Source: Cladopsammia gracilis (Eukaryota; Cnidaria; Anthozoa; Scleractinia; Dendrophylliidae). Taken from it: a stretch of 64,000 nucleotides of DNA. This document shows, one piece after another, positions 41,601 through 53,200 of the stretch. A model generated the notes under the pieces. It searched no databases, was not told the origin of the DNA, and worked only from the letters and a program-made list of their open reading frames with translations. Both the position numbers and the translations under genes were made by a program. How positions within the stretch are numbered: the stretch's first letter is position 1; each line of letters starts with the position of its first letter. The DNA lies in assembly GCA_022457155.1 (NCBI GenBank), contig JAJGOT010000037.1, positions 521,501-585,500 of the forward strand, read 5' to 3'.

Positions 41601-44600
41601 GAAATAATTCAACGTTTTTTCTTCCAGCTCTTTTACTTTTTCATAACTCTTAGTAATCTTATCTTCATCTTTCAAATCATAAACACGACCAAGACCATAA
41701 CTCTCTAATAAAAAAGCTTCTTCACTATTAAATATGTTTCCAGGATACATTGTTATTAGTACTTATTATTTCTTTAGTTTAAAAATTTGACCCATTTTTC
41801 ATTTCTAGAAACAAGAAATGAAAAAATAAACAGATCATCAATCTTCATCTTCGCTTTCTTCAGGTATCGATAATAGCGATTCTCGTTGTGGCAACGGTCT
41901 GAAATATACCTCATGAACCTTTATCTGAACCGAAACAGCTTTTTCACCAATATAGATACTATCAATCAGCAAAGCTAATTTCACATGACAATATGAATTA
42001 AGATAGTCGAGCGGTTCGACTCTTTTGTTTCCTTTTGTTTTGAATAGCGTTAAAAATTTATCAGACTTTTCTGAATAATTGAGTTTAGCATATAATATTG
42101 GTGGATTATTTCCTATATTACTGTCCTTGTAATATAAAAGGTTATTTAATTTATCAGCTATCTCTACACCACAAGCCTCTTCTAAGCGCTTGTAACAAAG
42201 TTCTTCAAAATTTTCCAAAGAAATATAAAACTCATTTTCTTCCGGTGTCGGTTCATCGTCTTTGGACCATAAACAAACCGGAATAGAATAACCAAGTAGC
42301 TCACGACTTGCGTCTTCTTTACTTCTTCTTTCGGTCACACCAAAACTAAAAAGAAACGGTGTTTCAATGACTAAAGGACCTTTTTTATTATCACCGTAAT
42401 CGATTTGTATTTTAATCCTTTGATAATTGTAAAGGTCATTTTTTATCGGTTTGCTGAAAATAATATCTTCATTGCGAACATCTGAGAGAATTGACAGTTG
42501 CATGTTGTTATTATTACAAATTTATTTCCTTAAGACCATTTTTCATTTCTAGTAAAAGAAATGAAAAAATATTCAAGCTTCATTCCTACCTGCAATCCTT
42601 GCAACAGCGTTTATCTTTCTTATGAATACAGATACCGTTTCCACCGCATTCTTTGCAATAATATTTCACTCGATTGTGTTCACAAAACTGATTTCCACTA
42701 CACTCCTTGCAATAGTACTTGTTATTTCCATGAATGCAGATTCCACTTCCACCACAATCTTTACAAAAATACCGTCGTTTACCGTGTTCACAAATCCTTG
42801 ATCCCGAACACTCCTTACAATTGTATTTATTTTTCCCGTGTGGGCAAAGTTTTTCTTTACGTTCTGGTGATTTCACAGGTTCTTTCAATTCTACAGCTTG
42901 TAAAGCATCGATGAGTTCGGCTTTCCGCATTAGATACCATCCTTTAATTTTTTGCTCTTTTGCTTCAGCTTTCAACTGTTTCACAGACTTTTCCATTTGT
43001 TTTATAAGGTACTTTATATTTTTAATACCATTTTTTGATTAGCAAGCGCTTTCGAGTCGTTTGTTTATCACGACGTTTCCGAGAAATCGGTCTTAATTTA
43101 TTCATCTTTTCCGAGAATTGCGTACGTGTTCATTCAAGTGTGAAACCTTCTAAAGTGCATGCGCAGTCACGCGTGAAACGCGCGCGTGACACTTGACACG
43201 TACCACATGTGTGAGCGCGATAACTTATTCCTATATAAATAGTTCGATGAAACTATATATATTAATAAGTCTGTAATTTGGTAGAACTCAGGGGGGAGAC
43301 GGTTGGCCACTGTCAGAACCCTGCTTACGGTTCATGCAATGTCAGACCTACGGGGTAGCAGTGTAGTTGAGTCAGTTGACTACGCTCTGGTGAACCAGCC
43401 TCGGCCCAACTGATAACAGGGGGGTGCTCAAAGATCTCTTCGGAGAACTTAACCTCACCCAGAGGTATAAAATGGGATGACACCCGCTTTGTCAGCGGGA
43501 AAAGTCCTCACTTCGGTGAGGCAAAAGTCCTCACTTCGGTGAGGCAAAAGTCCTCACTTCGGTGAGGCACAGAAACAGCCAACCGAGCACCCCCCCGACC
43601 AGGGTTTTGCACTTTTTTATGAAGTGATGTTGTGAACTTTTACTAGAGGTTCATATATATCTAATTCAGCTAAAGCAGAAAGTAATTTAGCTTTTCGCAT
43701 TAGATACCAACCTTTAATTTTCTTCTCTTTTGCTAAATATCGCAATTCTTTGAAGGTATATTTTGTTCGATTAATCAATGGCCTTTCCCATTCATCTTCC
43801 ATTGTTTTTATTTATTTAATACCAAATCTTTATGTTCATTTGAACTTTTTATCGTATCGATCTTCGATTCGACTATTTATTGCTGGACATAAATCGATGA
43901 TTATTTCATCGATCAACCTCATATCGTTAACAAACGATTCGTGATCGAACTGTTTTCCTCGCAGACAAGACCGCAAATCGACCAAAACTTTCTGGTATGT
44001 CGTAAATGCAAATTTACTCATCTCAATCCGTCGGTTATAATTTTTATAATCGGTAAATGTTTTGACCAACAACCCTGCACCGGAAATGACACCTAGTATA
44101 ACTGGGTTCAACGTAATTCCGCCGGCAATCGTACCGCCTGCGATAAGAGACGACGAACTCAATTTACACAAGAGATTCATCCGTTTGAGATGTCTAAAAG
44201 TCTTTTTATAACACCACCATTTCTTGTGATAAAAACTGTAAAGGGACTTGATCACCATTAATTTTGTCTCGTCGATCGATGTATCGATGTGGTTAAATGC
44301 AAAAAGATCGTATTTCATTTTATAAAGATGACACATACTAATTTTAAAATGATCGCATTCATTTTCATTCTTGTCTCTTTTATAAATGAGTATGTTCATA
44401 GTCCTCATTGGTTAAGAGAAACTCGAGACATCGCGAGAGAGGTTGTAGAAGCGCTTGAACACGCTACACACTAGTGTGAAAGATCATCTAATTTATTATA
44501 CGCCACGTATAATAAATTTAAATTTGACTGTATTTACGCTTCATCTGAAGAATCTTCATCTGAAGATTCTTCATAACCAGAGTTCCACTCACCAGATTCA

Positions 44601-47600
44601 ACAGGCTTAATAGGTAGCTTGTGAGCGCAGCGGTAAATTTTAATGTAATCGATCAAGATCTTTTTCCGCATGTGTTTGTAGAGATTCGGGTTCTCACCAT
44701 ATTCCCGTAACATTATCAATAGATCGTTAAATGTTAATGACTTAAGATGTTTGCTTGGAACCTGAAGTATCCGTTTTATCTTTTTAGGATAAAAATCTGT
44801 TTGCGATTCACCACTTGTGTCCATTGTCTTATTTTTTATATAAGAAAATATTTCTTTAATTCCATATTTTATATTTTTACATCGTCTCAAGCCACAGACT
44901 TACCAAACATTTATTGACAGTTCTCGGTAATCTTCGCATACTCACACGAAATTCATCGCATTCTCCCAAAACGATCTCTTTAGTCAAGTGACAGTCCTGT
45001 TTCTTACCACCCCCTCCTCTTCCTATTATGTCATTTACCAACACGATGATATGAGGATACGTTTCGAGCGTATCGAGAATGTTAACGCAACATTTTACAA
45101 TTTTACACTTGACCGGAACCATAACATATTCCTCTCCTGAAAATAGAGTAAACAACTGATTCGCAGTTCTATTGTAAAGACCGCAAATTGCAAACGCACC
45201 ACCGCTGGGACTTGGCGAATTGAGAATTGAGTAGCTGTTCATATCTAAATCGGTCTGCATAACCATTTTCCTACTCTCCAAAATATAAGGAGAATCGTAA
45301 ACACTGGCCGGAACATCTGTGTGGTTTCCTTTTATTCCGTAAATTATAAGGTAAGCTTGAGCTTGCGAAGCCGATGTTGGCGAACCGCTACATTTTAAAT
45401 CGACCCTAATATATTCCGGCGGTGTGATTTTCCACTTATGCAGATTGATAATACTTCGACTGTAATCCGTAAAAGTTTTTGTCGATTGTTTATTTATGTT
45501 GATAGAAGCCGATTGAACATCGACGCTGACACCTCTCATCGTAGGCGGAATAAATTCGATACAAACGGTATATTCACCATCTGGTAATTTATATAAATTG
45601 AAACCGATTCTTGAGGCGTAGCTATTTAACGGGTGTTTGTGTAACAAAAGACTGTAAACTTTTTTGTTTAACGTATGCGGCGACTCCACCAAATCGACTA
45701 TACCGGTGACGGTTATATCATGCTCGGATGAGCTTTCGTCAACATTTTCCATTATGTACCTAAAATCATCTTTCAGCGCTGAAAGCGCTCCCGAGCTGGT
45801 GATGTGCGATTCGTCGATATATTTTTTAAGCTTCGCTTCTACCTCATTCGTATGAACTACCACATCCCCTATCATGAGATCAAGATTTTTATCAGCACCG
45901 TCAACATAAGATTTATTACATGCGTCGGAACTATTTTGTGGATCTTCTAAATTTATAATCTTATGGTTTGACATATCGAAATCTTCACCGGACGGATTAC
46001 TCAATTTACCGGAAATTATATGATCCACGTATCTTTTATTAGCCCCTTGGTCGGCGACCGTCGGGTCCTTTACATTGTAAACCGTATTGTTCCCCATATC
46101 CAAACTAGTCTCCATCGGAAACGTCTCTTTTCGAGATAAGAAAATATTCCTAACATCATTGTAAGAGACAAGATTGTTATAATTTGCTCCTAAATCGTGA
46201 TAAGTCTGTTGTTTCGATTGAACAACATTGAAACGTTCTTTCAGATCGATATTTTTCACGACCTCATGCGTAGGTTCAGGAGCGTTAGGATGAAATTTTT
46301 TCAGAGTTACCATATTGACAGCGCATAAATCGTTATCTTCATCCGTATCCATATTTGTGATTAGTTTTCTGTTCATATCGATCTCACTGGGAAAAATCAG
46401 CCTATTTCCTCGAAGATCTAAATCACCGGTCATATGAGTCGACCCATCAACAAGAATAACATCTGTCGGATTTGGTTTTGTCGATAACGCATTTTCCAAC
46501 TGATGTTTTGTTATCGCATCATCATTTTCCACTCCTTCACCAACATTCACAAGACGTTTTTGTTGAATATCGTAATTGTTATTCACATCTAATTTCAAAC
46601 CGGTATTCGTCTGTACTTGCTGATTGAAATTTTTTATATATTCCGATATATCGAAATCGGTGAATCTTCTGATATTATTGAAAATACCCATACTCTAATC
46701 TTATTTCATATAATTTTAAAAACTCTCATCAAAGTTCTTGGTAACGCTTTTCTTTTCTTTGTCTAAAAATAAGAATTCGTATGGACCGAGTTTATCGAAA
46801 AGAGCCGGATCTATTAGATTTTCTTGCGCAATCAGATTCAGATGTTTTTTAGTCGTCGGCGGATACAAAATCATGTGGGAACAGTTCTGTCGAAGTTTTT
46901 GGGGAACATCGTAATAAGACTGGGATAGATAGATTGGGGAAATTTTATGATGTCGACCATCTGTATAATGATTGGCGATTTTGTTTTGAACTGCTTGGGG
47001 AGCGTTAATAAGATCGTCAAAAACCACCACTTTTCTATTATCGATCGGATAGTCTGTTGTGTCCATAATATCATCTTCTCCGTAAAGTTCTAAAATATCA
47101 TATCCAACTCTTTGACTGGCGTTTTCCATTAATTTTTGCAAGTCTTGAATTTTATCCTGATGTTGATTTGGCGAGTATAGGTAAATCTTGTCGTAGTAAA
47201 TGAGCGGTTTTCTAAGAATATGCATTAGGGTGTTTGTTTTTCCACATCGAGTTTGGCCTGTTATCAGCATACGAAAATCTTCATTAAGAAAATCGTTCAA
47301 CGAACGACTATTATCGTTACTTTTTACCACATCGTAATTCGGTATTTTCATTTTGTTAAATAGGGTAAATAAACTTAAAGCGATTTTTTAAAAATAAATA
47401 AGTGTTGATTAAACAGATATGGATATTGATAGGGTTAAAAAATATGCCGATTTAGAATTTGAAGGATTCAAAATCGCTAAAGCGGTTACCGATGTAAAGA
47501 ATGAGGTGAAAAATAAAGAACAGGTTCGCGATGTTGCGATGGGTGAATATTTTAAAACTCTGAGAGAACCGCTAATTGAACAGCAGAAAAAAACAGATGA

Positions 47601-50237
47601 AAAACAGGACAAAGTCATTCAACAATTGAAAGAAAATCAATTGGCTCTAACCAGCGGTTTCAAAGATTTGGTTGAAACCAATAAGGATCTTTTAACATTG
47701 AATAAAGAGCTACCATTTCCTGGTGGTGACCAATCAGCGGAAACGCTACCCGCAATACCTCAACCACCACCGAAGGCCAAAGTAATAACCGCCGAACCGA
47801 ATAAGATGTTCACAGAAAGCGAATTAGAATTTTTAAAAGAAACTTTTCATGAACCAACGAGCTACTCAAAATGAATGAAGACGAGCTATCTGAAACTTAT
47901 AATGAAGCCAAAGATGAAAACAAAAGTATCGGAATAAAGATAGGCGGTTTGAAAAGGAGAAAACCAAAGACAGAAGAAGATAGACAAAAACTCACTGAAG
48001 ATCTGAAAATATTCGAAAGAACAAGAGATATACTAGACCGATATTTAACAACGATTAAGAATGTAAAAATTTTACCGCAATATACAAAACAAGGTGAAGG
48101 GGTACGCAAGTACAAACAACCAAGACGAAACGCTTATAAGATTCAAAAAAATAATCAATACGGAGGTCTATTGATCGACATGCCCAAGCTAATGAAAGAT
48201 CTGAAACTAAACGCTTATCGCGGTGGAAAATTAATTTATCAAGCCGATGCTGATAAATCGCTGATCGATTTACTAACGAAAAGATACAATCCTAAAACAA
48301 AATATAGCATGAACGCTGTAAAAGTTTTTAACGATCTGAATATACTGAGTAATTTACCTCCTCATAAATCATCTGGTAAATCGAAAATGGTCGGTTCAAG
48401 TATAGTTTATTATAATGATCCGAATCAACTGGCAGACAGAATGAAGATAATAATCGGTTCGATGGCCGCTGGTAATAATTCACCTGTTTTGAGAAATGAT
48501 TTATCGCAAATAAATGATGAATTGTTAAGAATAGGAGCAATCGATAAAACAATTCATGAGAAATTGTATAAAAAATATTTAGCATGAATTAAAATAAAAA
48601 AAAGTTTTTCGTATAATAAAATGGATGTTAACAGAACGCTAGTTTTCAAATCTATAGATGCAAGAAAACAAAATGCCTATAATAAACCGGGAAATTTTAC
48701 TGTAAGGTTTACTCCTGAGTTGAGATTGGACGATAATAAACAATGTTTTTTAGCATTGGATCATCTTAGCATGACTGCGAGTTGGCATAACATTCGTCCC
48801 GAATATAGTAACACCAGACTAAAAATATCAAAAGATAAAGGTAAAACATACGAAACGATTACTTTTCCGTCAGGGGTTTATGATTACAAAGATATAAACG
48901 ATCATATCCACAAAACGATTGGAAAAATACCCAACACGGAGGAATATGGAATTAGCGTATTGTTTGATCTCACAACTTACAAGGTATTTATCCAATTGAA
49001 TGAAAATTATCGCATCTATTTCAATTCGAGTGGAAATTTTAATAATTTACTCGGATTCGAATCGAAAGTTTTAACGAGCAGCGGCTATGGGGAAAATTTC
49101 CCTAATATCAGTAACAGCATCGATAATCTTTACGTAAAATGTAGTTTGTTGAGCGATTCGATCGTTTCAGGAAAGCGAAGCAATGGGTGGTTCCAGAAAA
49201 TATCCATACCCATACCACGGGCGGCATCTTGGAATTCTGAAGGGGAGGGGGGGTTCATTGGACTGGAATTCCGAGGATACGGGGGGGTTCATTGGACTGG
49301 AATTCCGTAGGCAAGGGGGGATTTTCAGGTCTGGACTTCCAGAAGGGAAATACAAGTTCGCAAATCGAGCCCGAACTGTGAACGTACATTTCATTACGAA
49401 GAAGAAAGGCAAACAAAGCACCAGAGGACCTAATGTTAATATACTGCATGTTAGATTAATAATTTCAAAAATTGTCTTTTCCTACCGCCTACATTATTAC
49501 ATAAAAGACACATTTTTCCCACCTGGTACGATCGTTCGCAAATGTTTTGAAAGCGTCGCGAGCGGAAACTCGGGCCAGTCTCTCACTGTCATTTGGAACG
49601 CCTGTTAGATTTGTATTTTTTAGCCGCGCGCCAGTTGTTGGGAAAAATCGACCTGTTATAAATCACACATGAGCAATCTTCAAAGACAAAATAACTACCG
49701 TGATATTTGTGAGATACTGTTTTCCATACTTGCTGTGACAATCTACGTTGCATAGCCCAAGTATTAACTTAGTTGCGTGGTAAAAGTAAAAATTACATAA
49801 GGATGGCAGTTGGATGCCATCTCCCATTTCGAGGGAAAGAACGGTTTACACCCGACTGATCGGAAAATGTGCAAATAAACTGGATAATTTAAACAGCAAC
49901 AAAAGCAAAAGCTTTTCATTTGCTTGCGACGCAAATTGAGCGTGAAATGCAGTATTTGCAAGCAGATTTGACGATAGTTAACTTCTGAAGAAATGGGTTA
50001 ATTATTAACCATATATAGCTAAAGATAATAAGCGCTAAAAAATTTGCTGGTTTTACCAAAATTGTATACCTTTGGTGGGAAGCATGGATTTGCAAAAACG
50101 ATTATACAAGCACTGCATTTTCACCTCGTTTGCCCACATAAACCAGCCGAGCGTGGCCGCTTTTAAAACGGCACTTTCTGATTATTTTTCTTCCAATCAC
50201 TGAACTTGTACTTTTTTTATTTTAAATTTTTACTTTT

Positions 50238-50288
<51 letters not shown>

Positions 50289-53200
50289 TTGTTCATATTT
50301 ATATTCACAGTGATGGGAAACCTTTGTGAATTATAGTATTAGATAGATTAGATTAGTGAAAATTATGCTAAGTAAATGTGAAGATGCGTCATAACAACTG
50401 TTCACTTGATGATAAAAACTTAGATTGTTTGTTACGGTGTATGGTTTACATTCCAACAAATCTCTAAACTGGGCCTTTTGCTTCTCATCCTGTCCACACA
50501 AGCCTGTGTAACACTAGTCTCTCACACGCAAATATAGGTTCCAGGCTGTCAGTTATGAATTTGAAGGTGCGGTTATCCACAAAGGCGTACGGAATAATCA
50601 AACCGGTTAACAGGTAATTGCTGCAGACGATCTGTGTCAATTCCTCCTCGTGCGTTGAAAAAGTGGCCCTCTTGGCAATCCATTGTCCTCAGGGACGAGC
50701 AGGACGAGCAGCGATGTACCTAAGTTTCTTTTATAATAGGCCAACGATCGCGGGCAGGCACTCTTCGCTTATGCTTATGCTTGAAAGTAAAGAGCTAATG
50801 TCAGTCGGGCTTTCCTTGCCATAAGTGCTCGATAATGCCCGCCACACACCTTTGCGACAAAGCCTGGCGCGATTTTTGTCGTATGCAACAAAAAATCGAA
50901 CTAAATTTAGACTTAATGGGAAGGTTTGCGGTTCCTTACGACACGATTTTCATCCATTGTTGTCGACAAAAATTGGGCAAAAAAAATCAACGTGAAAAAA
51001 AGAAAAAAAAGAAGAATGAAGACAAATTTCAATACATCAGAAAAATCGTGAATGATCTGATATAATTTTAAAAATAATTTCTTATTATAATTCATAATAA
51101 GAATGAGTTTCAGAAATCCAGAATTGGTCAAACGATATGAATACGTATCCTACGATTTGGAAACACCGCTAATCGATAATGTCGCAAATGATAATAGACA
51201 GGTTAAGAATAATTATCGATTCACGGTTGATAACTCTTCAGAAGCAAATCCGATCGATTGGTATAACGCATATTTGGAAGTAGATTTCAAACTTGTTACG
51301 CTTGCCGATAGTACAACCGGGATAGTAGCAGGACCGAATAACGGTAATCAAGATTGTACCACAACTAACGGTCATACATTTATAAAACAGATTCAGGTTG
51401 AATGCGGTGGAATAACCGTTTACAATAACACAAGAGCCAACGAAACATCGAACGTACTTTCCCTCTTAAAATATACAAAAAGTTATGCCGACACAATCGG
51501 TAAAGATCAGTTTTTATATTTGGATTCATCCACGGGAACAACAGAAGCACGACCGGCTCAAGCGCTATATAACGAAGGTTTCGCTAGAAGAAAGATTTTG
51601 ACGGATGCTGCAGCTGTTAACAAAATATCGATTCCGCTAAATCTATACAGCTATTTTACAGCTTTCAAAAATAATCTTCACCCGAATATCAAGACAAATC
51701 TTCTCATAGAACTTGAAAGCGACAACAATATAATTTTCAGAAAAGGAGCTGCTCCAGATAGTAAAGTGATTTTAACAAAATTAAGATTGTGGTGCCCAAA
51801 AATTATTTTCAACGGTTTAGGGATGAAACAGTATCTTAACGATTATTTGAAACCCAAAAAATGGACGTATTTGAGAGAACATACCGAAATATTACAATCA
51901 ACCTCTGTAAATAACTCCTTTCGAATAAGTACTGGTATTAGGAGACCGAGGCATGTTTTCCTTTGGGTTGTTCCCGAAGCAAACTATAATAATCAGGAGC
52001 AAAATATATTTACTTTCGATACATTTAGAATTGGTGCAAACAATCGATATTTTTCTAAAGCACACTTGCTAATAAACGGTAGCATCCAGTATCCTCAATT
52101 AGTCTTGACATCAGATGAGGAGTCAAGACTTTACAGAGCTTTGTTATCCTACAGTTCCGCTTACAACGACTTTTTAAGCGGAACAATAATTGACCGATCA
52201 AATTTCAGAAATCTTTTTGGAATCATATACTTTAATCTTCGATACCAAGAAGAAGATGTAAAAGATGGTGTGGTTGCGCTTACTTTCAATTATGAATTGA
52301 ACGGAACAAATCCGACAAATTATAGATTGAATGCTTTAGTCTTACACGAAAAAGAGATAGAGCTATACACGGAATCTGGAAAAATATTAATAAAAGCGTA
52401 AATCTAATTAAAATTATATTTTTGTAAAATTAAAAATGGCTACAGCGTATTTTGCATATGGAGTAAATTTGTCTCAAGGACAGCTACAAAGGTTGAAAAA
52501 AGCATATGACGATAATTCAGAAATTACGATAAGGTTGAGCAAGAATAATTTGAAAGGGTCGCATGAGTTGATGTTGACAAAAACCCAGATTAATAAGATT
52601 AATAAAGCGCTAAAAAACGGTACCGGTACCGATATCAAAATATCTAAAACACAGATTCGTAAAGCGATCACCGTAGGTGGAAGTTTGTGGACCTCGTTGT
52701 TGTCACTCGGTACAAAGTTGTTACCTTTTGCAACAAAAGCGGCAACAAAGGTAGTACCTTTAGCTACAAAAGCAGCTACAAAAGTACTACCTCATTTAGC
52801 TACAGGAGCGCTAGGCGCTTTGGGAAGTCTCGGTATCGATAAGATTTTTGGTAACGGAATTACGATACCGTTTGATTTTCTTCCTCAACTTGCAAAATTA
52901 AAAGGATTAACACAAAGGCAAGCGCAAGCGGTGAGAAAAGGTATGCAAACCGGTAGCGGTATAACATTCAAACCTACGCAAAGACAGATAAATGGAGGAT
53001 TTTTAGGAACACTTGCTGCAATCGGAATTCCTATGGCTATCGAATTAGCTTCAAAACTTTTTGGAAAAGGATTATCTGTAAGTCCAAGAGAAGGCAGAGG
53101 ATTACAGGTACCAAAAAGAGAAGGTAGAGGATTACAGATTTCTCCAAAATATCCATACATTCCTCCACCTTTTTACGGATCATGGGGTGAAAAAAACCCA

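Noticed and set aside
42561..43042. Plus-strand frames of 102-117 codons
   Set aside because: They are antisense shadows of the Cys/His-repeat gene (His/Tyr/Cys-rich) and lack a promoter-like context.
43262..43618. Hairpin locus as a group I intron or a known ribozyme
   Set aside because: The pseudoknot topology recalls group I introns, but I cannot find the conserved core segments, and the locus is intergenic, not inside a gene.
50835..51065. 76-codon plus-strand frame just before the major capsid gene
   Set aside because: It starts in the nested insertion and ends in A-rich Polinton sequence (poly-Lys); it is probably a chimera across the insertion edge, not a gene.
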